The translations under genes and the position numbers were made by a program. A stretch of 64,000 nt of DNA from Yponomeuta sedellus (lineage: Eukaryota > Arthropoda > Insecta > Lepidoptera > Yponomeutidae): NCBI GenBank assembly GCA_934045075.1, contig OW203734.1, positions 19,570,182-19,634,181 on the forward strand. The letters are read 5' to 3'. The number at the start of each line of letters is the position of its first letter. The first letter of the stretch is position 1. Under the pieces are notes generated by a model. The model ran no database searches. It saw nothing but the letters and a program-made list of their open reading frames with translations, and had not been told where the DNA came from. Of the stretch, positions 41,633-53,062 are shown piece after piece.

Positions 41633-42507
41633 TTTGCACTTGGCGACTGATTTCATTCGCAAGGGTGGATCGAATGTCAAAAGGATCACGCGCCCCCGTT
41701 TAACCCCACACCGCAGAACTGACCCAATTCTGCCATCTTACCAAGTATGTCAAGGCTCTTATTTCCGCTATGGCACTTGAAGGGTTACTTATTTGAATGG
41801 CACTGTTTTGGGCACGTTTGAAGTGATAAATCGTCTTCCTTGAACCTTGTTCCTTCGGAGAGATGCAAAGATGGAACCGAATATTCATATCAGTTAAAAT
41901 ATCAGTATTATTGAATATGATAATATATTAGTAATCCGACGAGGTTCGAAATGCAAACGTAAAATAATTTACTTGATAATATTTTATACTGACCATTCAA
42001 TGAAGGTCGTGTTCACGAAAATCTATTTTTTAATACAGTTGCTCAAAAAGTGGCGTATTACAGGGACGTATAGCGTGCGGGATGGGGGCTATTATACACG
42101 CGTGCTTTTTTTGTACCTTTACCGCACTCGTGCCTTTTCTTTCCCAACTGTCAAAATAATGTCTATTAAAAAGAAAAACCAACCATGAAGTTTTTACTAA
42201 AAAAAATCATAGAAGTTTTTATGAGCTACTAATTTGTTTCAATATCAGATTTAATGATTTGATTGAATGAGTTAAGTTAGGTTTCATTTCATCTCATTAA
42301 ATTTCATTTTCATTTCATATGAATAAAAAAAATCTACTGAAGACTTTGCTGTATGGGCATAGTTCCCTTTGCTCACTAGAATGGGTGAAGAAAAAAAATC
42401 TCTGCTTATATTTTTTTACGGTTGGCGCCATTTTCCAAATATTTTTTTTTATTAAATTGCTTATTTTTTTCGCAACTGTATTAAAAATAGTCGTTCAGTA
42501 CCTACAC

Positions 42508-42617
42508 GTGCGGAACCGTCACTGCAACTTGTTCCGACTGTCAACCCTCGCCTTCGGCTGCGCCTCGGCTCGGGTAGACATTTGTCGGAACTCTTTGCAA
42601 TGACAGCCTTTCCGCAC
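42508..42617. mobile_element. Short MITE-like inverted repeat
   Basis: GTGCGGAACCGTCACTGCAA and TTGCAATGACAGCCTTTCCGC form imperfect inverted ends, with TTCCGACTGTC/TGTCGGAAC inside, around a CG-rich core (CGCCTTCGGCTGCGCC). No coding capacity. 42618-42997 shows nothing else. Confidence 0.65.
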
Positions 42618-42997
42618 TTGTAATGAAATATACTATATCTTGTGATGATTTCTTTAAATAATGATGATGATCATCATAATCAGTTTTCAGTCTATTGCTA
42701 AGTATAGGCCTCTCCCAAAACACGTCCCGAACCCAATGTTTGGCTGTTTTCAACCAGGATCAAATATTGTGAATAATATACTGTGCATTACAACATTTGG
42801 TAGATAAGACCTGCCCATACCTATTGAAAGAAGAGACTCGGTTGGAAATTCAGTATTAGTAATATTGGATTGGTTACTGCACTTATGCATAAGAGTCTTG
42901 CTTGCGATTTACAAAAACCAACAGATATACGAGAATTAGACATTGGTCAATCAATACAAATTGAAAAAAAATTACTGGAAGCATGTTAATCAAACTT

Positions 42998-43175
42998 AAT
43001 GTTCCCGGTTCGAATCCCGGCTGGGGACAAAAAAAAAGCCCAGGTCTTGTATGTTTACATGTTTGTGATGTCATTGTTTCTGGTTCCCACGACACAGGGT
43101 ATCCTAGTGTGGGGCCAAAAGCAATGTATGTGCTTGAATGTAAATGTTTTGTTATGTTAATGCAATTTATTGACT
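42998..43175 (+). mobile_element. SINE fragment (family T3)
   Basis: CCGGTTCGAATCCCGGCTGG is the T-arm (B box) of a tRNA-like head, followed by AGGTCTTGTATGTTTACATG and GGGTATCCTAGTGTGGGGCC. Matched by 62235-62410. 43176-43589 shows no other feature. Confidence 0.65.
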
Positions 43176-43589
43176 TCGGTGGACTGCATGAAAAACTGAA
43201 GAAAAACTAAGGAAAAGGCTTATAAAATGTGTAATAAGAAATGTAGGCGAGAAAATGCTATGAGACAGTGCTGTTGACAATTATGTGACAGTAAAACATA
43301 AAATAATAGAAAGGATGTAAAACTGTTTGCAACATAATTTGATTGTGATAAATTATCTGCTTTTATTTATTATATGACCTTTGACCGTGTGTGCACTAAA
43401 TCTTCTTCATCCACATCAAAGCTGTCTGGATGAAAAAGATTGCATTTAGAAGCGCATGCATTTAGTATAATACGAAAAACATACAAATATTTTTGTATAA
43501 AAATAATCATATCTGAATAGAAACATAACTGGTTATTGCTCATCAGAAACTTACAGAGATAAGGCACTCAATACCTTGTTCTTAAAAGT

Positions 43590-43650
43590 ATACAATCGGC
43601 GGTCTTATTGCTCAACGCTATCTTTCCCAGGCAACCTAAGGATGGGTAGG
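43590..43650 (-). mobile_element. Family B 3' end fragment
   Basis: CAATCGGCGGTCTTATTGCT and CCCAGGCAACC. 43651-44324 has nothing I recognise. Confidence 0.45.
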
Positions 43651-44324
43651 ACTGAAAGACGACTAATTTTAAACTGACTAAAGAGAAGTCTTTATAGAAA
43701 CACTATAAAAGAAACAAATAGATACTACACAGGTATAGATTTGAACAATTAAAAATATATATATACAATGAAAACTAGAACACTCAGTATTATTTAATTC
43801 AATACAGTGGTTATTGGCCAGTCAAACAATGGCCAATTAACTATTAAACTCGAAATTTACAACTCGACAATCAAATCACAAACAAACAATACGCAAAGTT
43901 TGAGAACCGAACAGGGCAACAAAGACGCAGAAACTCCACTAGAATTCATCAACGAACTTAAATTCTACGACTTCCCCTGTTGAACTCTGTTACTACATGC
44001 CATCCTTTTTATTCCAACGCCACCTAGAGCATGATGAAAGATGACATAAAGTAGTTGAGAGTGCAGTCCCGTACAAAAGGCGACACATCACATGCAGTTA
44101 GCGATGCAAATAGAAATTCACTGACGGAGCAACTAGCAGCTACTATAAGTCTGTTCTTGAGGTAACCTCTCTTTTGAGCCCCTGTGGTAAACAGCGGAAA
44201 TAATTTAATCTTATTTTAATCTTGCCAAAAGGGCTATTATAACATAAATAATTATTAAGATGACAATGATGTTTGGAATTAAAGCTAGTACAATGTATGA
44301 GTTATATGTTTCGTAATAATTATG

Positions 44325-44510
44325 TCGTCAGGCTATACTAGTCCACTGCTGGACATAGCCCTCCCCTAAAGAGAGCCACGTTGTGCTATCATAGGGGGTA
44401 ATGCCCATAATCCCCACGCTGGGTATGCGGGTTGGGGATCGCAGCTCGGTGGAATTGTACTGCAGGGGGCGCTGCTGCTTACCGCCCGGCTTGTGTCCGG
44501 GTTTACATAA
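44325..44510 (-). repeat. Dispersed repeat G, copy 2
   Basis: CAGGCTATACTAGTCCACTG, AGCCACGTTGTGCTATC and CTGCAGGGGGCGCTGCTGC match 15225-15386 in reverse. Confidence 0.6.
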
Positions 44511-44692
44511 TAATGATGTACTGTTAATTAAGGACTTTGAAAAGACTAAGTTTGGAGTTACTTGTCCATTATTTCCCCAAAACGATCTAGATTTTGAAAC
44601 GAACACATAGTTCAACTCCTAAGGTTTACAATGTCGCAGTTGCTGTGCTACTTGGAATTGATTTGATTATACTATTTTTATTTTTAATGCAC

Positions 44693-44850
44693 TAACCCGT
44701 GCTAAGGAACAAATTTAAAAACCCTATCCGTGCCAGCGCTCTACCAATTGAGCTCAATTGGTAGAGCGCTGGCACGGATAGCCAGAGGTTGCGGGTTCGA
44801 ATCCCGGCATGGGTGAAATTTTTAGCCTCTAAATAGGTTTTTAAAATTGA
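44693..44850. mobile_element. tRNA-derived SINE, fold-back at the D-arm
   Basis: CTATCCGTGCCAGCGCTCTA...TTGAGCT meets its exact reverse complement at the D-arm. The plus copy then continues through GGGTTCGAATCCC to TAGCCTCTAAATAGG. The arms are about 34 bp with essentially no loop: a different breakpoint from the 5.2- and 60.0-kb copies. 44851-45214 includes GGGCTCGGACCCC, possibly another degraded tRNA-like piece. Confidence 0.8.
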
Positions 44851-45214
44851 TTTGGTTACTATTATGTAGGTACAATATTACGTTGAGGTCAAGCAGTCAG
44901 AAGACAGCTCGTCTCACGTTTATGACGTAACGGGCTCGGACCCCGGCAGTTTTTTTATTCTTCGTACATTTATGGGGAGCGGGGGTTCTCGCGTCCGTAG
45001 GAATTACCCTTTAAAACCCTGCACGTGCCTTCCGGGTGGTGCTAAACGGGTATTAACGCCGAGTAACGGGCGGCGGGTATGATAACCCGGTAACGGATTG
45101 CCACGTGGCCCCACATGTCTAAATAACTACATGACATCAGAAAAAGACTCTGTAATTGCGAAGCTCAGTCGTGAGGACACGCTGAAAAACACAGACATTG
45201 GTGAACGTACCTTT

Positions 45215-45262
45215 TGTACTATTTTTCAGGTATACAATAAAGAATATTTTTCTAGTATCTCT
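45215..45262 (+). mobile_element. Family B extreme 3' end
   Basis: GTATACAATAAAGAATATTT, without the upstream UTR. Confidence 0.4.
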
Positions 45263-45302
45263 AGAAATTAGACAGACTCAATTTCACGAACAATTATTAA
45301 GA

Positions 45303-45450
45303 GTCGCCCATTAGCTCAGTTGTAAAAGCGCTGGCACGGATAGCCGGGGGTCGCGGGTTCGAATCCCGGCATGGGTGGAATTTTTGCCTCTAAATAGGTT
45401 TTTAAAATTGTCCTTAGCACGGGTTCACTAACCCGTATGCACTCATTATA
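45303..45450 (+). mobile_element. tRNA-derived SINE
   Basis: CGCCCATTAGCTCAGTTG, GCACGGATAGCC, GCGGGTTCGAATCCCGG, TTGCCTCTAAATAGG and GTCCTTAGCACGGG in order. 45451-45779 shows nothing else certain. Confidence 0.8.
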
Positions 45451-45779
45451 AAACAAAGAATATAATTATTAAGAAACTTATTTTTCTTTCCTGGGTGTGG
45501 TTTAATTTAATTTGTCTGAGTGTTTCTGTTCCGTCAGATTACAATGTACTTTACTGTACACCTTAAAAAAACAATAAACACAAGATATTAACAAAGGTAG
45601 GTCATGTTACAATTGGCGGCTTTATAGACCACTTTACGATGAAAAGTTTCTGAAGGAAATCAGAAAGACAATCAGACCGCAATCAACTGATAATCAAACG
45701 TTAGGTTCATATGCACGCATTTTATCACGGAAATTCCATAAATCCGCACTAAACGAATGTTGACAATGTGAAAAAGGTC

Positions 45780-45858
45780 TGTCAGAATCGTGGCAAGTGG
45801 CAAACCCGGGTATCTGCCTACCCTTCTGGGATCCAGGCGTGAGTTTATATTGTGTTAT
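45780..45858 (+). mobile_element. Family A 3' UTR fragment
   Basis: GTCAGAATCGTGGCAAGTGG to GGATCCAGGCGTGAG. The TATG tail is reduced. Confidence 0.6.
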
Positions 45859-45867
45859 GTTTTTATG

Positions 45868-46222
45868 AGAAGCGCTCGTGGCCTGGTCGAACCGAGTGAT
45901 TGGAATAAATTACCTGAGTTAATAACAACAGGCGCGAACAGGTGCAAGATGGGTGACCGTCCCGTGACAGTTTCCGAGCGCTTACGTGCTTCGCAAGGCA
46001 CGTTAAGCCGTTGGTGTCGGCTGTCATGTAATGACAGTCATTAAGCCATGTCGGAGGCCTTATGGGGGCTTGATAACTTCTGGCAGTAAGGCCCGCCACT
46101 GGCTTACAATCCTCCACAAACCCGGACTTGGCCCCCGTGGTGTAGTATGGCCTAACCTTCTTGCGATGCAAGAAGAGACCCGTGCCCCAGCAGTGAGGAC
46201 ATACAAGGGTTGATATCAATAA
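45868..46222 (+). mobile_element. 5S-type SINE, full-length
   Basis: AGCGCTCGTGGCCTGGTCGA head, AACAACAGGCGCGAACAGG, AAGATGGGTGACCGTCCCG, body, and ACATACAAGGGTTGATATC end. One of the clearest copies for comparison with 5S rRNA. Confidence 0.8.
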
Positions 46223-46524
46223 GTTTTTAGATAACTTAATGTACCTTGGTTTATTAAATATTGCGGTTCAAACAAACTAGACACAAGAGGAACTAACTCT
46301 GCAGTGAGCACAAAGCTTTCCTGCATATCTCTAACAAAACGCGTATTTCACAATAATATAAACTAAGCTGCGATCGCGACGCGCCGTCTGACGCCATCTA
46401 GAGACCGGCCTTCTCCCAAATAACTAGTCTGCATCTGAATTCACAAAGACGTTAAAGTGTGAAAATTTATTTTGATGTTGTAGCAAATAAACATTATTCT
46501 ATTCTAAGTGTCTAGTGTATGTGT

Positions 46525-46663
46525 AAGGCTCGCCACTATCTTACAATCCTCTACCAACCCGGACTTGGCTCTCGTGGTGGAGAATAGCCTAACCTTCCTG
46601 CGATGCAGGAAAAGACCCATGCCCCAGCAGTGGGGACATACAAGGGTTGATATCTGAAGTGTT
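46525..46663 (+). mobile_element. 5S-type SINE 3' fragment
   Basis: AAGGCTCGCCACTATCTTAC to GGGACATACAAGGGTTGATA. 46664-47053 shows nothing else. Confidence 0.7.
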
Positions 46664-47053
46664 TAAATACCTCAGTGCTTGAAATGGCCAATACATTACA
46701 CACAACACACACAGACCTTCTGTAGACCATTATAGCATGGTCATCTCTGTTTTAGATGCAAAGCTTATCAACCACGTAACCAATACGTTAGCTCGTAGCT
46801 AGTCTTACACAATTTGACTGATCGTTTATCGGCTCGTTGAAGGTTACCAGCATCAGGGGTAATGGTTCGGTTCCGAACAGCCCAGCCGCGAGACAGCGTG
46901 GCGCATAAATCTTTGTTGAAACAGCACGGGTCCGGCAGACGGAGTTTATGCAGCCGGCGGCCGACGGCCGGTTATCTAGCCGTTCCGACTCGGCACTAAC
47001 TTTGGTAGGATCCAGGGCCGTATTCAGTTAGAGGTTAGCCCTTAGGCACAACA

Positions 47054-47121
47054 AAAAAATAAGTCGTTGTCAAATTTTTGTTGTGCCTAAACAACAAAAA
47101 TTTGACAACGACTTATTTTTT
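47054..47121. repeat. Perfect hairpin, 31-bp arms
   Basis: The arms 47054-47084 and 47091-47121 are exact reverse complements (outer AAAAAATAAGTCGTTG) around the loop GCCTAA. TTAGGCACAAC just before it repeats the loop plus inner arm in the opposite sense. Confidence 0.9.
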
Positions 47122-47324
47122 ATTGATTGTAATTATAAGTGGGGACAGACTTCAACCCTACGATCGATTGATACTCAAATATCAACGGTGAAAGTAGATT
47201 ATCGTACCGTCACATCGCGTTGCATCGTATCGTCATAAATTGTTTAGTATACCTAATAAAAATCGCGATTATGCGGTACGTTATATGAAACTGATGTGTT
47301 ACATAGGTTTTAGGTGACTTGAGG

Positions 47325-47460
47325 AAAGATGGTCAGGGTGGAGTTCTTCTTATCTGCTACACTACTAGCTAAAGGCAGCGGCTTACACTGTACAATAATA
47401 TTTTTCAAACAGAATGTAAATTTCTTCACGTTGAAATAAAATGATTTGATTTGAAACACT
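47325..47460 (+). mobile_element. Retroposon 3' end (family F)
   Basis: AAGATGGTCAGGGTGGAGTT, CTACACTACTAGC and AAGGCAGCGGCTTACACTG, ending GATTTGATTTG. Related to 60670-60855. 47461-49129 is AT-rich with no recognisable gene; the frame at 48110-48385 has no known motif. Confidence 0.5.
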
Positions 47461-49129
47461 TAGGCGATGCATGAATATCAGAGTATTTAGTGCGCGCGCA
47501 GTATTGACATGTGCTCGCTAGGCAGGATGTAACTAAATTTTCCTGTTTATCTGAAAATTGAGAGATCTGCTTGTCATTGAAAACCTATTTTACAATGGGA
47601 CAAGCTTAAAAATGTACAAAATATATAGGCCATTTCGTACATTTTAATGCCGTCAAACTTCACTGCAGTATAGAACACTGGTTTTCGTGAAATGTTTAGC
47701 TATATAAAAAAGTGCTCGAGCCTAGTTTTGCTTTTCTTTATTTTTTTTATTTCTTTTAGCCCCATTTTTTCTTTCGGATTATGAAGTTTATTTACTTTTG
47801 AACGTAAGGTTGCTATTATCTCATAATCTATCTTTATTAGGATAAGCTGTTTTCCATTAGCCCATATCATCCCCTTACCAGATTATTGGGTTTCGCGTTC
47901 ATCTAATCTAAATCCTACTTTCTTAGCACGGAATGACTTTATTGGCTTTTATATATTCATTGTTGGAATTTAACTTTTATCATTATTATTTCTACGTAAT
48001 TGTCCAAATTTTGTTGCTGTTTATTTATTTTTTTATTCCCTCATAAATAAATTTATTCCGTAAAAAATGTTTTACCCCAGCCCGGTCACTTAATACATAT
48101 CTGGAGGCAATGCACAGTGGAGCCGATAATCTGGGAGCGACAATGCAGATTATGAGAGTCGGGTTCCGAGATCTTCAGGTTAGTTCGGCGAGTCTCAACA
48201 AGTTGGTCATTATCCTAAATTGTAATATCGTTGAAAAACAAACGTTACAGTTGAAGGTGGTTTTAAGGTTTGCTTTATACGCTCTCTCTGTTTCACTCTC
48301 TCTTTCCTTGAAAAAAAACCGAGAGCGTGCGACAAAACAAAGGCATCTGTACATTATTTGGTCACTAAATAGAGACTGTAAATGAATACTCCAAATACAG
48401 AATATGAAATTATGCTAATTAATAAGAATAACATTTCCCGAAGGAAGGAAAAGAAAGTAAAATACAAAACCTGGGAGCAAATAATTCGTATACGACTCTA
48501 AAGTGTAATGACTTGTAATGTACATAAAAAAATTAACCATAGTCAATTATGATTACGAAATCAGGACACCTCAAAGCAAGCGCAATTTATTAGCAAGTTA
48601 GTGCATACGACTACGACACAATAAAACGTTTCTATGCGACAAATGTCTAATCCTTCGAGTATTTTGCATCTACGTTTTCAATACAGATGGGCGAGAATCA
48701 GCTCCTTGGTCTGACTCTTACGACCGAAAAATCTTAATTTTAATATATTTACCTTTAAGATAATTTAGTAAATAGAATATAAGGAGTCGACTGTATTTAC
48801 TTAACTCCAATAATTTATCAACCACCAAAGAAACCCAGGATTCCAATTTCCGTGGAGACCACAAATCAATCCAACCAGGGCAGCATAACTCTAAAAGGTA
48901 CGTGTTTTCACTAGCTGCCGCTGTAAATCCAGCAAGCTCTGCAGCATTTATGTGCGCCTGGTAGATATGTGCTGGGGTGGGTAACCTTAATTGCGTAAAG
49001 GGTGCATTGATACGAATAACATCTTTATATTAGTAATGTACGATCATGCCACAATAATTTAGTAAGACCTGACTTTTCCAAGTTTATATTTAACGCATTG
49101 GATATTTTTTATACAAGATATACAAATGA

Positions 49130-49300
49130 CAAAAGTCAGAGGCCTTAGCGCGGCTTGAAAACTTCTGCAACAGTAAGACCAGCTACTAGTCTTGCAAGCC
49201 TCTGCCAATCCAGTCTTGGCCCTCGTGGTGGAGTATGGCCTATACCTTCCTCAGGGAATAAACCTATGCTCCTCAATGGGGACATCATGGGCTGATGGTG
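49130..49300 (+). mobile_element. 5S-type SINE fragment (diverged subfamily)
   Basis: AGTCAGAGGCCTTAGCGCGG, CCAGCTACTAGTCTTGC, CTCGTGGTGGAGTATGGCC and GGGCTGATGGTGAAG. It is the uninterrupted reference for the SINE at 9.7 kb. Confidence 0.65.
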
Positions 49301-49329
49301 AAGTGGAAAAGAAGTTTGTTAAGTAAACC

Positions 49330-49425
49330 CCTTGGAATTTATGTAAAATAATAAGATGTTTATTCAAATAAAGACACAAGTTGTTTCTGCCAAACTGCAT
49401 AAAAGTTTGTTAGCATTAATATATT
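49330..49425 (-). mobile_element. Non-LTR 3' end (family D)
   Basis: GATGTTTATTCAAATAAAGA and GTTTCTGCCAAACTGCATAA: reverse of 12600-12690. 49426-50354 shows no recognisable gene. Confidence 0.45.
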
Positions 49426-50354
49426 TTAAACTTACTTGCTACTTTACGTCTAAGGCATGGGCTCGGCCGATCAACTTTTACCAAGAATAAAATAATTTTA
49501 AATTAACTTGTTAACATTCTTGTTCTTATTCCTAACCACCAAACACTTAGGAATAGCAATAACAGTGAGTTATCATGAACCAATAATTCTAGTAAAATTT
49601 AAATAAAAAACGTGAACTGTATAATATGCAACAAATTTTCGTCAAAAACAGAACAAATAACAAAAATAATTTTAGTATACATTACAATATCAACCTAATT
49701 ACAGTGCCGTCACATTTGAACATAATAGAGATAAAAAATTAGAACCGCGGGCCACAGGTTGGCGACCTCTGGCTTAGTACGCCCAGAGGGCACCTGAAAC
49801 TTTAATTCGGTTGACGCCCGGCCGAGCCGAAATGTCCGAGTTTTGAGACAAGCGTTTTGCGTACATTTTTAACTGCCTTTGTTTTTCTGTGGTGCGGATT
49901 ATTGTTCAGAAATCTTCAGGTTGTTGTTGGCCCAGTTTAGTCTTTTATTCTAAGCTTGAAGATAGGCAGATGCATCAAAATACTTTCCTTGAACATAAGT
50001 AGTGATATCTGGGCCGAGTCTATTAACACATTTTATTGTAATGAAAATCAAAAGAGGCAGTTGAACTCGTTGAGGTTTTAACGTTGAGGCGTTAAAAGGT
50101 AAACAAAAGATTACAGTCACTAGAAACAAATACTTATGGATCAACCGAATATTCATCAACCAAATATGTAAATGAAAGAAAAAGGTCTTAGGCCTCTTTA
50201 TTGTCAAACTTACATTTCCTTTGCCAATTTCGTCCATTTCCCTCCTACCACCGTATCAATGTTATTAGCCCATCCGGGAAGCGGCTTACGTGTTTTTTTT
50301 GTAGCCTATACACGTTCCCCAGGCTTCTCTTAGAGGGCGAGAATTATGGACTTA

Positions 50355-50820
50355 CTTAACGCAGTAGCTCAGTGGGTAGAACAATAGATTCGGAAGCGAG
50401 GGACTCAGGTTCGATTCCATATACCAATGGCTTTGTTTTCTTAGTAATCTTCGTTCAAATTGCAAAACGTCATATGTCCAAAAATTATGATTTTCGTTTT
50501 TTCATCTATTTAGATTCCGTCAATTTTGACGAAAAACTTGGTTCTTAATGTAAGTGTTAGAAATTGTAGTTTCAGCCTGAGTAGGTAAGGATTATGATGT
50601 TTTGCTATCTTTGTAATTTTTTAATTTTTCATACAGATTTGGTGAAAAAACGTATTTTTTTTTGACTTTTTGCAATATGAACGACGTTATGTTCATTTCT
50701 AAAGTTACAATAGCGACACTACTCGCCGACGTGAAGGAAAACACCGGGAGGAAACCCGAATGTCTGAGTTGTTCAAATACGTGAGCGCTCGAAATTGCCA
50801 ATCTGCGGTGGGCATGTCGA
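50355..50820 (+). mobile_element. tRNA-headed SINE (family T2), expanded by extra sequence
   Basis: The head GCAGTAGCTCAGTGGGTAG with GGTTCGATTCC, and the body end GCGCTCGAAATTGCCAATC, GGTGGGCATG, are separated by about 250 extra bases relative to the 40.2-kb copy, implying an internal insertion that I cannot classify. Confidence 0.5.
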
Positions 50821-50952
50821 AATAGGAATCATCAATTCTGGCACATAATATTGGAGGCTTTAAAATACATTGCCCTATTTAACACTAATGTTTCTGACGT
50901 GTAGAGCTATTTGTCACGTGCGCGGTCTGAACAGGCAATTTAATTAAATCGC

Positions 50953-51164
50953 GCGTCCATTGCGATCGAGATTAAAATCTTTTTGGAAGGAACCCCTTTT
51001 TTCCCATGTAATTAGAATTGGGCAACAAAAAAATTTTATCGTAAAAACTGAACTAAATATTTTCACGATTAACTTTTTGGGCAACACATTTTTCATTATC
51101 AGCTTAATCAAAGTTGATTTAGAAAAAAAGTATTTAGTTAGAATATTTTCGGGGCTAAATCGCG
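50953..51164 (-). repeat. 212-bp repeat H, copy 2
   Basis: The exact inverted counterpart of 16890-17101 by eye. Its right end abuts GATAGCCAGAGGTCGCGGG of a tRNA-derived SINE. Confidence 0.8.
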
Positions 51165-51260
51165 GATAGCCAGAGGTCGCGGGTTCGAATCCCGGCATGG
51201 GTGGAATTTTTAGCCTCTAAATAGTTTTCTTTAAATTGTCCTTACCACGGGTTACTGCAT
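51165..51260 (+). mobile_element. tRNA-derived SINE, 5' part replaced
   Basis: GATAGCCAGAGGTCGCGGG to AGCCTCTAAATAG and GTCCTTACCACGGG; the A-box half is missing because repeat H abuts it. 51261-51654 shows nothing else. Confidence 0.75.
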
Positions 51261-51654
51261 TAAAAAGAAACATAAGTATATTATATTTTAATCATTCGTA
51301 AAATTAAACATTAAAATAAAATTGTCAATTTTATTTGATAATAAAATAATTATTCAAAAGCTAACACAACCCATCTCGTTTGTTGAATAGTATGTGAATA
51401 TATTAAAAACTTGCTTATGCGAACGTGTGCGTGATCATCGTTCTTATTTTAATTTCTATATTAACGAATGCAATGAACGTTAAGGAAAATATTTTTTTAA
51501 TCTATTCTATGTAGGTATTATTCTAGTACATGCAATTATATGCATTCTTAACATTCGCCTCAAGTATTTCATTTAAAAGTGTTACATCCTAAGCAACTAA
51601 AACTAACAAAAAATACACAAATGTTTCATTACGTAATACAAAGAATAGTGTTAA

Positions 51655-51795
51655 AGAGGTTCGAAATTTCACTGATGCCGTGAGTCGCCCATTGGCTCAA
51701 TTGGTAGAGCGCTGGCACGGATAGCCAGAGGTTGCGGGTTCGAATCCCGGCATGGGTAAAATTTTTAGCCTCTAAATAGGTTTTTAAAAATGTTA
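51655..51795 (+). mobile_element. tRNA-derived SINE with leader
   Basis: Leader AGAGGTTCGAAATTTCACTG, then CGCCCATTGGCTCAATTGG, GCGGGTTCGAATCCCGG and CTCTAAATAGGTTTTTAAA. With 31158 it shows that the ~40-base leader belongs to the element. Confidence 0.8.
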
Positions 51796-51859
51796 CATTG
51801 TCAGTACAGTACGTAGCCTTGGAAAACTGTGTTTACGTATTAAATATTGTATTCATTGT

Positions 51860-52240
51860 ACGTTCTGATTAATAAATTACTTGCATACATATTACGCAAT
51901 AGTCTGATTAGAGAACGTTGTGGACTGAAAGAGGATATAGTGACTAGAATTGAGAAAGGAATGTTGCGCTGGCTTGGACATAAGGAGAGGATGAAGGAAG
52001 AAAGATTGACGTAACCAATATATATATTGCGAATGTGAGTGGAAGGGCTGATAAGGGACGTCCCAGGCGGACATACATCGACCAAATATAGGATGTATTA
52101 GCAAAGGGGAAGATAAAAAGTGCATGCAACGACTTTTGAACGTTGATGAAGCAAAGGTGATCTGTCAGGATTATGGCAAGTAGCTGTGCCTGGTCGCTGC
52201 CTACCCCTCTGGAACACAGGGGAGAGGTAATGTATGTTGC
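51860..52240 (+). pseudogene. Family A reverse-transcriptase C-terminal remnant and 3' UTR
   Basis: The plus strand encodes the same C-terminal region as 30.6-31.0 kb (L-I-R-E-R-C-G-L-K-E, then M-L-R-W-L-G-H-K-E-R-M, then G-R-P-R-R-T-Y-I-D-Q-I) but with a stop after the first part and another after Q-I. The 3' UTR (GATCTGTCAGGATTATGGC) and a short TATG end follow. No catalytic domain remains. 52241-52604 shows nothing else. Confidence 0.65.
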
Positions 52241-52604
52241 ATACATATGTGTCAAAGGTGTAGCCAAAATATTTTTGCAGTTTTAACTTACTCTGCCCCT
52301 CTAGAATTTTTTCATGAGATCTAGAAACGAACTGTCGAACCTGATGAGACAAGGTGGGCAGTTTTCCAATCAATTTAAAGTCAAAACACGTTGGAATTCG
52401 GAACGAAGCAGAACGAGGGCGCGAAATTTAAAAATTCAATTCCGGAATAGTATTCCCGTAACAAACGGGAGGCAGTTATGAAATTCAGCGTCGAACATTG
52501 TTTCTGTTCTATGAATGAAATTAAACGAATGCTTTCAAACTTTGAAATTGCGTTCTAGCTCTCCACTTTTCTCGTAATTAATAGACGTGTAAAATATATA
52601 CAAG

Positions 52605-52650
52605 TATATAAACTCACGCCTGTATCTCGGAGGGGTAGGCAGACCAGGAA
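52605..52650 (-). mobile_element. Family A 3' UTR fragment
   Basis: CTCACGCCTGTATCTCGGAG and GGTAGGCAGACCAGG. A similar scrap (CTCACGCCCCTATACCAG) lies near 53567. Confidence 0.5.
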
Positions 52651-52724
52651 ACGTGTAAGTGGATGTTAATGAAATTAAATATAGGGCATCAATAAAAAAA
52701 TTTAATAGTTAATTATTAAAGCGC

Positions 52725-53062
52725 TCGTAGCCTATTAAAATCGAGTTATAGTGAATCAATTACTTGACTTAAGCAACAAAAGGCGCGGTCAGGTGCAGGA
52801 TGGGACTACCGCTCACGGGACGGTCATCAGTGGTTTTTCTGGGCTTTGCAAGGAACAATAAGCCTTGGTGCTAGCTGTCATGGAGTGGCAGTCGTTAAGT
52901 CATGTCAGAGGCCTTCTGGGGCGGCTTGATAACTTCTGACAGTATCCTCAATCCTCCACCAACCCGGACTTGGCACCCGTGGTGGAGTATGGCCTAAACT
53001 TCCTATGATGCAGAAAGAGAGCCGTGCGCCAGCAGTGGGGACTTACAAGGGTTGATGTCGAA
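52725..53062 (+). mobile_element. 5S-type SINE
   Basis: AAGCGCTCGTAGCC head, TTAAGCAACAAAAGGCGCGG, GTGCAGGATGGG, body and GGACTTACAAGGGTTGAT end. Small deletions in the head. 53063-53560 shows no other feature; 53375-53440 looks faintly tRNA-like on the minus strand. Confidence 0.75.

Noticed and set aside
45868..46010. 5S rRNA gene
   Set aside because: Only the 3' half of 5S rRNA is resembled, with many differences, and the sequence continues into the SINE body. A SINE head, not a gene.
45863..46219. Frames of about 60-118 codons with G-T-G-L-F-L-H-R-type motifs, repeated at many positions
   Set aside because: They are translations of the 5S-type SINE, which is noncoding; they recur wherever the SINE occurs (7.6, 14.7, 30.0, 41.0, 58.0, 59.2, 61.6 kb).
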